The notes under the pieces are model-generated. The model ran no database searches and was not told the DNA's origin. It saw only the letters and a program-made list of their open reading frames with translations. From Pseudomonadota bacterium (GTDB lineage: Bacteria > Desulfobacterota > Binatia > UBA9968), in NCBI GenBank assembly GCA_021324155.1, contig JAJPJQ010000018.1:1-64000 (forward strand): a stretch of DNA of 64,000 nucleotides. Direction: 5' to 3'. A program made the translations under genes and the position numbers. Each line of letters starts with the position of its first letter. The first letter of the stretch is position 1. Below are positions 45,513-53,869 of this stretch, in pieces.

Positions 45513-46298
45513 ATGAAACGGCCGCAGGCGTGGCTCGCGGACGACTTCGCGCCGCCGTCGCGTCCCGACACGATGTTTGAGGAGCGCGGCTATCGCCGCG
45601 GCTTCAAAAACGTCGCGGGCCTGGACGAGGTAGGGCGCGGTCCATGGGCGGGCCCCGTAGTCGCCGCCGCGGTGATCCTGCCGTTGGGCCTTACGCACCC
45701 GGAGATTCGCGATTCGAAGCAGCTGCCGGCGGCCAAGCGCGAAGAGCTGGCGCATTGGATCAAGCAGGAAGCGATCGCCTGGGCGCTGGGTGTGATAGCC
45801 GTCGAAGAGATCGACCGTCTAAACATTCTGCGCGCCAGCTTGATGGCGATGAGCGTCGCTTTCGGGCGCCTGGAGCCGCGGCCGGACCTGCTTTTGATTG
45901 ACGGCTCGCACACCATACCCCTTCCTTTTCTCATCGAGCAGCAAAACGACGAGGAGGGCGGCTCGATACGGCGGCAAAGCCGCCGGCCGCGTATTTTCGC
46001 GCCATCGCCGACGGGTCTGCCGCGCCAGACGGCGATCGTCAAAGGCGATGCCGTCTGCCACTCAATCGCCGCGGCTTCCATCATCGCGAAGGTCGCGCGC
46101 GACCAGATCATGTTCGAACTGGACGAGCGTTATCCGCAGTACGGCTTCGCAAAGCACAAAGGCTACGGTTCCGAAGCGCACGCCGAGGCGCTCGATCGCT
46201 TCGGCCCCTCGCCGGTTCATCGGCGCAGCTTCAGCCCCGTGTGGCGCGCCTTTCAACGGTCGGCCGAGGCGGCTCCGGCGCCGCTGTTCGACGAATGA
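45513..46298 (+). CDS. rnhB: Ribonuclease HII
   Basis: This 261-residue enzyme removes ribonucleotides from DNA duplexes. The DEVGRG motif (LDEVGRGPWAGPVVAAAV), DSKQL, LIDGSH and KGDAVCHSIAAASIIAKVARD give the acidic catalytic residues. About 30 extra residues, rich in Gln, Arg and Pro, lie between LIDG and IVKGD compared with typical RnhB. The stop overlaps the YraN-type gene start by 4 bp. Confidence 0.93.
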   Translation: MKRPQAWLADDFAPPSRPDTMFEERGYRRGFKNVAGLDEVGRGPWAGPVVAAAVILPLGLTHPEIRDSKQLPAAKREELAHWIKQEAIAWALGVIAVEEIDRLNILRASLMAMSVAFGRLEPRPDLLLIDGSHTIPLPFLIEQQNDEEGGSIRRQSRRPRIFAPSPTGLPRQTAIVKGDAVCHSIAAASIIAKVARDQIMFELDERYPQYGFAKHKGYGSEAHAEALDRFGPSPVHRRSFSPVWRAFQRSAEAAPAPLFDE

Positions 46299-46666
46299 CC
46301 GGCCCCAATCCACGACAAATCCTGGGACGCGACGGGGAGCGCATCGCGGAGAAATATCTCGCGAAGAAAGGCTACCGATTGGTGGAGCGAAATTATCGCT
46401 GTCCGCTCGGCGAGCTGGATTTGATCGCGCTTGACCGTAAAGTGATCGTCTTCATCGAGGTCAAGACGCGTGTCGACGAAAGCTTCGGGCCGCCGCTCGA
46501 GTCGGTTCACCCGCGCAAGCAGAAAAAGATGATCGGCGCGGCGCAATACTTCATAAGTCAGCACAAGCTGCAAAATCGCGACGCCCGCTTCGACGTCGTC
46601 GGCATTTCTTTCAACGCCGACGAGCCCGTCATCGAACACATTGAGAATGCGTTCGAAGTGGAGTAA
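46295..46666 (+). CDS. yraN: YraN/UPF0102 family putative nuclease
   Basis: The start at 46295 (MTGPNPRQILGRDGER) overlaps the rnhB stop by 4 bp; the track's longer version is not needed. At 123 residues it has the UPF0102 layout: GERIAEKYLAKKGYRLVERN, then the PD-(D/E)xK-like GELDLIALD...FIEVKTR core. It is commonly found beside rnhB. It is a likely nucleic-acid processing protein of unknown substrate. Confidence 0.9.
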   Translation: MTGPNPRQILGRDGERIAEKYLAKKGYRLVERNYRCPLGELDLIALDRKVIVFIEVKTRVDESFGPPLESVHPRKQKKMIGAAQYFISQHKLQNRDARFDVVGISFNADEPVIEHIENAFEVE

Positions 46667-46735
46667 AAAGTAGCCGTCAGTGAAGAGCTTTTAGCTCAGC
46701 TGAACAAAGAACGTTTCATCAGGAAAGCCTTACCC

Positions 46736-46769
46736 ATCAGCTAAAATTATTATCTTTTTGTTAGCTGAT
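46736..46769. repeat. Intergenic inverted repeat upstream of serS
   Basis: The two 9-base arms ATCAGCTAA and TTAGCTGAT are exact inverted complements, separated by 16 AT-rich bases. No T run follows, so it is not an obvious terminator. Its core resembles the AGCTATCAGC arms between the two tRNA-Ser genes. Confidence 0.55.
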
Positions 46770-46798
46770 ACAGACTGCGGACAGCTTTTCGGCCTTTT

Positions 46799-48070
46799 AT
46801 GCTCGACATTAAATTTCTGCGCGAAAATCTTGATCGCGTGAAAGAGCGGCTTGCCGCGCGCGGCGGCAGCATCGATTGGGATCGCTTCGCCGCCATCGAC
46901 CGCGAGCGCCGCGAAGCGCTGGTCGAATCGGAGCGGTTGAAGGAGCGGAAGAACCGCCTGTCGGGCGAGATCGGCAAGCTGAAGAAATCGGGCGGCGACG
47001 CGGCGGCACTGATGAAAGAGGTGGAAACGCTCACCGAAGCGATCCGCAAAGCGGAAGCGCCGCTACCGGAGATCGAGGCGCGCTTCGATGAATTCATGCT
47101 GAGCGTGCCCAATGTTCCGCACGACACGGTCCCATTCGGCAGGGGCGCCGACGATAACCCCGTCGTGCGGCAATGGGGAAAGCCGCCGGAGTTCGACTTC
47201 ACGCCGAAGCCGCACTGGGACATCGGCGAGGAGCTCGGCATCCTCGATTTCGACCGCGCCGCGAAGATTGCCGGCGCGCGTTTCGTCATCTACCACAGGC
47301 AGGGCGCGCTGCTCGAGCGTGCGCTCGCGGCCTTCATGCTCGCGACGCACACGCTCGAGAACGGCTACGCCGAGGTTTTTCCGCCATTCATCGTCAACAC
47401 CGCCTCGCTCACCGGCACCGGGCAATTGCCGAAATTCGCCGACGATCTCTTTAAGCTCGAAGGAACGGATTTCTGGCTGAGCCCGACGGCGGAAGTTCAG
47501 GTGACGAACCTCTATCGCGACGAGACGCTCGATGCGGAGCGTCTGCCGCTGAAACATTGCGCCTGGTCCGCGAATTTCCGCTCCGAGGCGGGCAGCTACG
47601 GCAAAGACACCCGCGGCATCATCCGGCTGCACCAGTTCCAGAAAGTCGAGCTGGTGAAATTCGTTCGGCCCGAGACGAGCTACGACGAGCTAGAATCGCT
47701 CACGCGCGACGCGGAATCGATCCTGCAAAAGCTCGGTCTGCCTTATCGGGTCGTAACGCTCTGCACCGGCGATCTCGGCTTCGGCGCAGCCAAGACATAC
47801 GACATTGAAGTATGGCTGCCGGGACAGAACGGCTACAAGGAAATTTCCTCGTGCTCGAATTTCGAGTCGTTTCAAGCGCGCCGCGCGGGCATACGCTACC
47901 GCACGGCGGGAAAATCTCGGAGCGATTACGTGCATACCCTGAACGGCTCGGGTCTCGCCGTCGGTCGCACGCTCGTCGCCGTGCTGGAGAATTATCAGCA
48001 GAAGGACGGAACTGTCGTGGTGCCGGAAGCGCTACGGCCGTACATGGGCGGCCTGGAAAAAATCGCCTGA
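46799..48070 (+). CDS. serS: Seryl-tRNA synthetase
   Basis: This 423-residue class II synthetase has an N-terminal antiparallel coiled-coil arm (about 1-105; RLKERKNRLSGEIGKLKKSG). The catalytic core carries motif 2 (FRSEAGSYGKDTRGIIRLHQ) and motif 3 (NGSGLAVGRTLVAVLENYQ), with EISSCSNFESFQARRAGIRY between. It charges both tRNA-Ser species encoded just downstream. The length is normal. Confidence 0.97.
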   Translation: MLDIKFLRENLDRVKERLAARGGSIDWDRFAAIDRERREALVESERLKERKNRLSGEIGKLKKSGGDAAALMKEVETLTEAIRKAEAPLPEIEARFDEFMLSVPNVPHDTVPFGRGADDNPVVRQWGKPPEFDFTPKPHWDIGEELGILDFDRAAKIAGARFVIYHRQGALLERALAAFMLATHTLENGYAEVFPPFIVNTASLTGTGQLPKFADDLFKLEGTDFWLSPTAEVQVTNLYRDETLDAERLPLKHCAWSANFRSEAGSYGKDTRGIIRLHQFQKVELVKFVRPETSYDELESLTRDAESILQKLGLPYRVVTLCTGDLGFGAAKTYDIEVWLPGQNGYKEISSCSNFESFQARRAGIRYRTAGKSRSDYVHTLNGSGLAVGRTLVAVLENYQQKDGTVVVPEALRPYMGGLEKIA

Positions 48071-48099
48071 CGGCGACGCGCCGCCGAAGCCGGGCTGGG

Positions 48100-48378
48100 T
48101 CAGCCCACTTCGAAGGTTGGCTTTTCCACGTCGTGATCGCCGAGCAGACGGATAACGTTCACGGCGCTTTTATTGACGGCGAGATAAGTTCCCTCCCACA
48201 GCGTGTCGATTGCGTCCAGCGACAGAATTTTCACGTCCGTCACCGACAGGAACCTGGTGGCGTCGTTGAGACAGTCGGAGAGCCGTTTATCATGGGGGAC
48301 AAACACCTTCCCATGGATGCGTTGGGTGTCGGTCCAGATTTCGACGTCGATTCTCGCGCCCTCTGGTATAGTCGCCAT
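48100..48378 (-). CDS. Small conserved-looking protein of unknown function
   Basis: The 92-residue protein has AGGAG seven bases before the ATG. It is predicted mostly beta (IDVEIWTDTQRIHGKVFVPH, VKILSLDAIDTLWEGTYLAV) with no membrane segment. The pattern resembles small proteins that pair with twitching or signalling genes, but I do not recognise a named family. It is convergent with serS. Confidence 0.65.
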   Translation of the reverse strand: MATIPEGARIDVEIWTDTQRIHGKVFVPHDKRLSDCLNDATRFLSVTDVKILSLDAIDTLWEGTYLAVNKSAVNVIRLLGDHDVEKPTFEVG

Positions 48379-48613
48379 GAGAAACTCCTTACTGATAAAT
48401 TCGCGCGATGGTAGTCCGGCCCAGGCGGCTCGTCAAACGGAGCATTCGGTCGACCCGGAAATGCGAATAGATACGGCCGTTTTCCTCGAGCCGTCGGGCG
48501 GGTAGATTCTACAAACTCGGCCCGATGCTTGGATTGAAAAAGCAGCCCATGAATGGCAACATGAAGGACTTGACGGAGCGGCAACGGACGACAATCGACT
48601 TCATCCGCCTTAC

Positions 48614-48702
48614 GGAGGGGTGGCCGAGTGGTTTAAGGCACCGGTCTTGAAAACCGGCGACCACTTCGTGGTCCGCGAGTTCGAATCTCGCCCCCTCCGC
48701 CA
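48614..48702 (+). tRNA. tRNA-Ser (TGA)
   Basis: The 7-bp acceptor stem GGAGGGG / CCCCTCC, a long variable arm (GACCACTTCGTGGTC), the T arm with GTTCGAATC and an encoded CCA are all present. The anticodon loop CTTGAAA, closed by CCGGT / ACCGG, gives TGA. Confidence 0.95.
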
Positions 48703-48720
48703 AACAGCCGCGAAGCGATC

Positions 48721-48778
48721 AGCTATCAGCAAGACGAATTCGAGAAGGTTTTAGCTAGAAGCTGGACCGCTGATAGCT
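48721..48778. repeat. Inverted repeat between the two tRNA-Ser genes
   Basis: Perfect 10-base arms, AGCTATCAGC (48721-48730) and GCTGATAGCT (48769-48778), flank 38 bases containing TTTTAGCTA. The left arm recurs exactly at 45340-45349 upstream of gatC, and TTTTAGCTA recurs at 45491 and near 50370. This suggests a small dispersed intergenic repeat family. Confidence 0.55.
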
Positions 48779-48790
48779 TCTTGCGATATC

Positions 48791-48881
48791 GGAGAGATGG
48801 CCGAGTGGTCGAAGGCGCACGCCTGCTAAGCGTGTGTACCTCAAAAGGGTACCGAGGGTTCGAATCCCTCTCTCTCCGCCA
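48791..48881 (+). tRNA. tRNA-Ser (GCT)
   Basis: The acceptor stem GGAGAGA / TCTCTCC, long variable arm (GTACCTCAAAAGGGTAC), GGTTCGAATCC T arm and encoded CCA are complete. The loop CTGCTAA, closed by CACGC / GCGTG, gives the GCT anticodon. Confidence 0.95.
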
Positions 48882-49008
48882 CCTTTTTTCCCGCCGCTTC
48901 TGATGTACTGCGCACGTTCTAAAATCGCGGCGCCGGATCCTGCCGAAACGGAAAAAGGCCAGCCTTCAGGCGAAGGGCGAACTGCGCAAAGCCTTTTGCC
49001 ACGCGTAA

Positions 49009-49506
49009 TTACGCCCTGCGCGCTCGAGTGCGCGCCGCTTTGCGTGCTGCTGCAGAGCGTCCACGGCGTCCTTTGGTCCGCGCCGCGCGGCGGGCGGCGG
49101 CCGCGCGCTCACGCCGGGTACGCTGCCGCGCCGCTTGGCGCGTCTGCCGCGAGAGCGACGCCCGCGATGTCGTTCTCTTGCGCTCGCGCCTGAGCGCGGA
49201 GCCAGCAGCCCGCGAGCGCCGGCGAGAGCTTTTTCGTCTTCTCCGTCGGCCCGCAGAGTAGGCGCGCGCTGCGCTGCGTCGGGTTTTCTCGGAGACGCGG
49301 CCTTTGCGGGGCGGCCGAAGACGCACGCCCGCGCGACGTGCCTTCGATAGCCCTATAGCGATTGCCTGCTTGGCGGACCGGGCGCCGTGTTTGCCTTCTC
49401 TGACGTGGTGGATTTCTTCGCGCACGAATTCTCCGGCCTGCGTGCTCGGAGACTTGCCTCTACGTTTGTCTCTTTCAGCCCGCTCAACGGTTTCTTTCTC
49501 CGCCAT
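49009..49506 (-). CDS. DUF6496-like protein with histone-H1-like Arg/Ala-rich tail
   Basis: The 165-residue protein has GGAGG before the ATG. The N-terminal 60 residues (GEFVREEIHHVREGKHG, SAKQAIAIGLSKARRAG) match the DUF6496 pattern. The remaining 100 residues are almost only Arg, Ala, Ser and Lys, with no acidic residues, and should be disordered and bind DNA or RNA. It could act as a nucleoid protein. Strong GC-rich codon bias also makes the opposite strand open, giving shadow ORFs. Confidence 0.8.
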   Translation of the reverse strand: MAEKETVERAERDKRRGKSPSTQAGEFVREEIHHVREGKHGARSAKQAIAIGLSKARRAGVRLRPPRKGRVSEKTRRSAARAYSAGRRRRRKSSRRRSRAAGSALRRERKRTTSRASLSRQTRQAARQRTRRERAAAARRAARTKGRRGRSAAARKAARTRARRA

Positions 49507-49949
49507 TAGAAGCCTCCGTTCAATTAATACTTAATACTGCGGTGATCGCCATCTCTCTTTCTCGCCGAATGGCAGCGCGCGGTCTCCGAGCACGCAAATA
49601 TACGAAACTATATATATTCTGACGTTGTTGGCGAAAGCCGCAAATGGGGCAAATCCTTTAGCTGTATTACTTTTGCCGTTGCCTGTTCAGGCAGAAATAG
49701 GCGGAGTGTTGCTCCGCCGGGTGGGCGAAAAAGCGTGCGATCTTTTGTTTGGGTCGACGTCGGCGAAGTTCGGCCATAGGCAGTTTTACGTCGACGCGGG
49801 GAAAAGAACCCTCAATTCATTTGCGTGTCGATGGCGAGACGATTCAACACCAGTCAGATGCGCCGCTCTTCCGGAAGCTCCGCCGTTCAAGAAGCTCGAT
49901 TTCTGGCAAACAGCCGTTCTCTGTGCTAGCTTGGATTTTTCGAGACTTC
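49507..49949. other. Intergenic stretch without a recognisable gene
   Basis: This stretch of about 440 bp lies between the basic protein gene and tRNA-Arg. The left part is AT-rich around ACGAAACTATATATATTCTG and may hold a promoter for the divergent basic protein gene. Plus-strand ORFs here lack an RBS and family resemblance, and I do not call a gene. Confidence 0.5.
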
Positions 49950-50026
49950 GCGCCCGTAGCTCAATTGGACAGAGCACCAGACTACGGATCTGGGGGTTGG
50001 GGGTTCAAATCCCTCCGGGCGCGCCA
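49950..50026 (+). tRNA. tRNA-Arg (ACG)
   Basis: The 7-bp acceptor stem GCGCCCG / CGGGCGC, D arm AGCTCAATTGGACAGAGC, anticodon stem CCAGA / TCTGG with loop CTACGGA (anticodon ACG), T arm GGGTTCAAATCC and encoded CCA are complete. A degenerate copy of this gene lies at 63419-63483. The hydrogenase operon and histidine kinase lie between the two. Confidence 0.95.
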
Positions 50027-50085
50027 AAATCATACCTTACCCGCCATGAGAACACCCAAATCAGGAATCTGCGGGTAACTTTTCC

Positions 50086-50270
50086 TCATTTCAAAGTACG
50101 TACATTATCTTTGACCCAAGCGAGCAATAGCTCTTCGGCCGCTTCTTTGTCGCCGTCTGTGTTGTTGACCGCAAGTTCGAATCGCGGGTGCAGGGCAGGG
50201 ACGGCGGAAATCTAGAATTTTACGAGCTGTCTGCTGCGCGATCACTACGGACTTCTGATACTCAACCCCT
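50086..50270 (-). pseudogene. Possible frameshifted gene remnant
   Basis: On the minus strand the frame ending at 50086 reads HPRFELAVNNTDGDKEAAEE and continues LLLAWVKDNVRTLK before a stop, which looks protein-like. It has no start codon and meets an in-frame TAG upstream. A neighbouring frame upstream reads EYQKSVVIAQQTARKILD. One frameshift would join them into a fragment of about 60 residues. The family is not recognised. It may be debris from island insertion or deletion at the tRNA-Arg. Confidence 0.3.
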
Positions 50271-50392
50271 GAAAAGGTAGGCCTTCGGGTCTTTTCCCCC
50301 CCCACTTTCCGGGTCTTTACCTGATTGAAGGTGCTTTATTAATATGAGTATCTCTTAAGCTTCACTATTTTTTAGCTATCACAAACACTACG

Positions 50393-51391
50393 ATGGACAA
50401 CCCTCGATCGATTGAAGAGATTAACGTCCTGTGGGTTACCGCCGGTCTCGGTTGCGATGGCGATTCTGTGGCGATGACCGCGGCCGGACAGCCGAGCATC
50501 GAAGATATCGTGCTCGGCGGAATTCCCGGAATTCCAAAGGTGAATTTCTATCATCCGCTGTTCCACCCTGAGGCCGGGGACGATTATGTGCGGTACTTTC
50601 ATTCCGCCGCGGAAGGAAAGATGTCGCCTTTCATTCTCGTGATCGAAGGGTCCATACCAAACGAAAAAAATAAGGCGGAAGGCTATTGGGCGGCAATGGG
50701 CCGCGATAAGACAACGAACCAGCCGATTCCAACGTGCGACTGGATCGATCGTCTGGCGCCGAAGGCATGGGCAGTGTTGGCTGCAGGCACCTGTGCGACC
50801 TACGGCGGCATTCACGCGATGGAAGGTAACCCGACCGGCTGCATGGGACTGCCGGATTATCTCGGCTGGGAGTGGAAATCGCAGGCAGGCATTCCGATCG
50901 TCTGCGTGCCGGGTTGTCCCGTTCAGCCGGATAATTTCATGGAGGCCTTTCTGTATTTGCTGCGACAGGCTGCCGGCGGCGCGCCAATGATTCCGCTCGA
51001 CGATGCGCTGCGACCGACATGGCTTTTCAGCGCGACGATCCACGAGAACTGCGACCGCGGCGGTTACTATGAGCAGGGCGATTTCACCGATAAATACGGG
51101 AGTCCGCACTGCATCGTTAAATTGGGCTGTTGAGGCCCCGTCGTTCAGTGCAACGTCGGTAAACGTGGCTGGATGAATGGCCTAGGCGGTTGCCCCAACG
51201 TCGGCGGTATTTGCATCGGCTGCACGATGCCCGGCTTCCCGGACAAATTCATGCCATTCATGGATCAGCCTCCGGGTTCTTTTCTGTCGTCTCATGCGAT
51301 CACGACATACGGCAAGGCGATCCGCGCGCTGCGTCGGTTCACGCAGGCGTCGCTTAACAAGGAGCCTGACCGCGGGCGCCGCGGATCGTGA
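50393..51391 (+). CDS. hhyS: Group 1h [NiFe]-hydrogenase small subunit with in-frame TGA codon
   Basis: The small subunit carries the FeS relay. Proximal-cluster positions are C21, D24 (LGCDGDS), C134 and C175; the Asp in place of Cys is typical of actinobacterial-type group 1h enzymes. H217, C220, C240 and C246 fit the distal cluster; C253, C267, C274 and C277 include the medial ligands. No Tat signal is present. Codon 247 (51131-51133) is TGA, just after C246 in IVKLGC and before GPVVQCN, and the frame continues intact to a second TGA at 51391 (332 codons). Other family members have Trp, Lys or Arg there (from memory). Recoding, a nonsense mutation or a sequence error are possible. Confidence 0.93.
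51138..51159 (+). promoter_or_regulatory. Hairpin just after the in-frame TGA of hhyS
   Basis: CCGTCGTT and AACGTCGG pair with one T-T mismatch around the 6-base loop CAGTGC. The loop begins 12 bases after the TGA. The GU in the loop and the mismatched U in the stem recall bacterial SECIS elements. The distance is shorter than in known examples, and GC-rich coding sequence forms such stems by chance. I list it only as a candidate. Confidence 0.25.
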
Positions 51392-51467
51392 TGAATCGAT
51401 AGTCTGCCTCTTGTGATGAGGTTTTCGGCTGCGTGGCAAGGCGGCGGAGCGGGGCAGGGGAAGAGTC

Positions 51468-53237
51468 ATGGCTGAGACAACGTCCGACAAAAACAAGCTG
51501 GTCGAAATGACCTGGGACCCGATCACGCGTGTGGTCGGCAGCCTCGGTATTCACACGAAAATCGACTTCGGCCGCCGCGAGGTGATCGAGTGTTATACCA
51601 CATCGTCGATTTTCCGCGGCTACAGCGTCTTCATGCAGGGTAAGGACCCGCGCGACGCTCACTTCATCAGTAGCCGCATCTGCGGCATCTGCGGCGACAA
51701 CCATGCGACATGCTCGGTGTACACACAGAACATGGCTTACGGCGTGAACCCGCCGCGACTCGCCGACTGGATCATCAATCTCGGCGAAGCAGCGGAGTTC
51801 ATGTTCGACCACAACATCTTCCAGGAAAATCTCGTCGGCGTCGATTTTTGCGAGAAGATGGTACGCGCGACCAATCCCGGCGTCTGGGAACGGGCCGAGA
51901 AGACCGAGGCGGCGCATGCGGCCGACCACGGCTACAGAACCATCGGCGAGATCATGTGCGCGCTGAACCCCTTCGAGGGCGAGTTTTATCGCGAAGCGCT
52001 CCAGATGAGCCGCGTCGCGCGCGAGATGTTCTGCCTGATGGAAGGACGGCACGCTCATCCGTCGACGCTCTACGCCGGCGGAGTCGGGACGGTCGCAACC
52101 GTTCAGCTTTTTACCGAATACTTGACGCGGTTGATGCGCTATATCGAATTTCTTAAACGAGTCGTGCCGTTGCACGACGATCTGTTCAATTTTTTCTACG
52201 ACGCGCTGCCCGGCTATGACAGAGTCGGCGAGCGCCGCATCATGCTCGGCTGCTGGGGCTGTTTCCAGGAGCCGCAGGCGTCGAACTTCCGCTACAGCGA
52301 CATGACCGAGTGGGGTCAGAAGATGTTCGTCACGCCGGGCATCATCGTCGACGGCCGCCTTGTGACGCGCGATCTCGTCAAGATCAATCTCGGCATCCGA
52401 ATTCTCCTGGGAAGCTCATTTTACGAAGACTGGGAGGGCAAAGATTTGTTCGTCACGACAGATCCAGTCGGAAATCCAGTCGACAAACGCCACCCGTGGA
52501 ACCAGCACACGATCCCCAAGCCGCAGAAGCGCGAGTTCGGCGGTAAATACAGCTGGGTGGTCGCGCCGCGGTGGTTCGACGGGCACGACCATCTAGCGCT
52601 CGACAGCGGCGGCGGGCCGCTGGCGCGTCTCTGGTCTACGGCGCTGAGCGGTCTGGTCGATATCGGATATATCAAAGCGACTGGCGAAGGAATCGTCATC
52701 AACCTGCCCAAGACCAATACCAAGCCGGAAACGACTTTCGAATGGAAGATCCCCGGGCGCAATAACACGATCGAGCGCAACCGCGCGCGCAGCTACTTTC
52801 AGGCGTACGCCGCCGCCTGCGCCCTTTATTTCGTCGAGCAGGGCTTGAAGGAAGTTAACTCTGGAAAGACAAGCACGTGGGAGCCTTTCACGGTGCCGAA
52901 AGACGGCATCGGTTGCGGCTTCACGGAAGCGGTCCGCGGCATGCTATCGCATCATATGGTGATTCGCGACGGCAAGATCGCTAATTACCACCCCTATGCG
53001 CCCACGCCGTGGAACGCGAGCCCGCGCGACAGCTACGGCACACCGGGCCCTTACGAAGACGCAATTCAGGGTCAACCGATTTTCGAGGAAAATCCTCCGG
53101 ATAAATTCAAAGGCATCGACATCATGCGCACCGTCCGGAGCTTCGACCCGTGCCTGCCCTGCGGCGTGCATATGTATTTGGGCGGCGGCAAGGTGCTGGA
53201 GAAGCGGCACTCGCCGACGCTGTTCCATCCCGAGTGA
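51468..53237 (+). CDS. hhyL: Group 1h [NiFe]-hydrogenase large subunit
   Basis: This 589-residue subunit holds the NiFe(CN)2CO site. The N-terminal ligand motif is RICGICGDNH near residue 69. The C-terminal motif is DPCLPCGVH near 558, followed by a 21-residue tail (MYLGGGKVLEKRHSP...) that the maturation protease should remove after His. No selenocysteine codon is present. Long family-specific stretches (CWGCFQEPQASNFRYSDM, EGKDLFVTTDP) resemble high-affinity, oxygen-tolerant H2-oxidising enzymes. It starts 77 bp after hhyS, with a GGGGAAG RBS. Confidence 0.95.
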   Translation: MAETTSDKNKLVEMTWDPITRVVGSLGIHTKIDFGRREVIECYTTSSIFRGYSVFMQGKDPRDAHFISSRICGICGDNHATCSVYTQNMAYGVNPPRLADWIINLGEAAEFMFDHNIFQENLVGVDFCEKMVRATNPGVWERAEKTEAAHAADHGYRTIGEIMCALNPFEGEFYREALQMSRVAREMFCLMEGRHAHPSTLYAGGVGTVATVQLFTEYLTRLMRYIEFLKRVVPLHDDLFNFFYDALPGYDRVGERRIMLGCWGCFQEPQASNFRYSDMTEWGQKMFVTPGIIVDGRLVTRDLVKINLGIRILLGSSFYEDWEGKDLFVTTDPVGNPVDKRHPWNQHTIPKPQKREFGGKYSWVVAPRWFDGHDHLALDSGGGPLARLWSTALSGLVDIGYIKATGEGIVINLPKTNTKPETTFEWKIPGRNNTIERNRARSYFQAYAAACALYFVEQGLKEVNSGKTSTWEPFTVPKDGIGCGFTEAVRGMLSHHMVIRDGKIANYHPYAPTPWNASPRDSYGTPGPYEDAIQGQPIFEENPPDKFKGIDIMRTVRSFDPCLPCGVHMYLGGGKVLEKRHSPTLFHPE

Positions 53238-53258
53238 TCGCCGATTCTCGACTTAGTC

Positions 53259-53867
53259 ATGCTGGAAGAGACGCAAGATCAGAAAACGTCCGGTCGCGAT
53301 ACCGAAGAACACTGCGATATTTGCGCACAGCGCGTCGGCGGCGAGCATCCGCATGTGGTCGACCTCAAAACGCGGCGGCTTTTGTGCGCCTGCCGCGCGT
53401 GCCATTTTCTCTTCGGCGCGGGCGGTGAAAAGTACCGCTCGGTTCCCGGCGAATGCTTCCACGCGCCCGATTTAATGATCTCCAATTTGCAGTGGGACAG
53501 ACTCGAAATCCCCGTCGGTATCGCCTTTTTCTTCTTCAACAGCTCGGCGCGCCGGACGGTTGCCTTCTATCCGAGCCCCGCCGGCGCGATGGAATCTCTG
53601 CTGCCGCTCGATGCGTGGAACGACATCGCTATGGCGAGCCCGCGGCTCCGCGGTCTCCTGCCCGACGTCCAGGCGCTGCTCGTCCGCAAGACCGGCGACG
53701 GCTTCGACTGTTATATCGTTCCGATCGACGCCTGCTATGAGCTCGTCGGTCTGATCCGTCTCGGCTGGCGAGGCTTTGACGGCGGCGAAAAAGTTCGCGC
53801 CGACATCGAATCGTTTTTCGCCCGTCTGCGCGCGCGCAGCGGGAATCCGGCTCAAAGCGCAGCCTAG
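53259..53867 (+). CDS. Hydrogenase-associated Cys-rich protein (DUF5947-like)
   Basis: The 202-residue protein lies 22 bp after hhyL. Its N-terminal part has a Cys pattern CDIC and CACRACHFLF, with His between, suggesting a metal or FeS site. The rest (GIAFFFFNSSARRTVAFYPS, LIRLGWRGFDGGEKVRADIE) resembles proteins I recall beside group 1h hydrogenases and filed as DUF5947. It may be an electron-transfer or assembly factor. The gene ends 2 bp before the next. The DUF assignment is from memory. Confidence 0.75.
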   Translation: MLEETQDQKTSGRDTEEHCDICAQRVGGEHPHVVDLKTRRLLCACRACHFLFGAGGEKYRSVPGECFHAPDLMISNLQWDRLEIPVGIAFFFFNSSARRTVAFYPSPAGAMESLLPLDAWNDIAMASPRLRGLLPDVQALLVRKTGDGFDCYIVPIDACYELVGLIRLGWRGFDGGEKVRADIESFFARLRARSGNPAQSAA

Positions 53868-53869
53868 CG

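Noticed and set aside
48614-48881. Possible CRISPR or IS near the tRNA cluster
   Set aside because: The repeats are a single inverted pair between tRNA genes, with no spacer periodicity, transposase or cas gene in the window.
51131-51133. TGA reassigned to Trp in this organism
   Set aside because: Many genes here end at TGA in tight overlaps (ATGA at hypA/hypF, rnhB/yraN and others), so TGA works as a normal stop.
51173-51391. A separate 72-aa gene after hhyS
   Set aside because: It is the C-terminal part of the small subunit in the same frame, with no RBS of its own.
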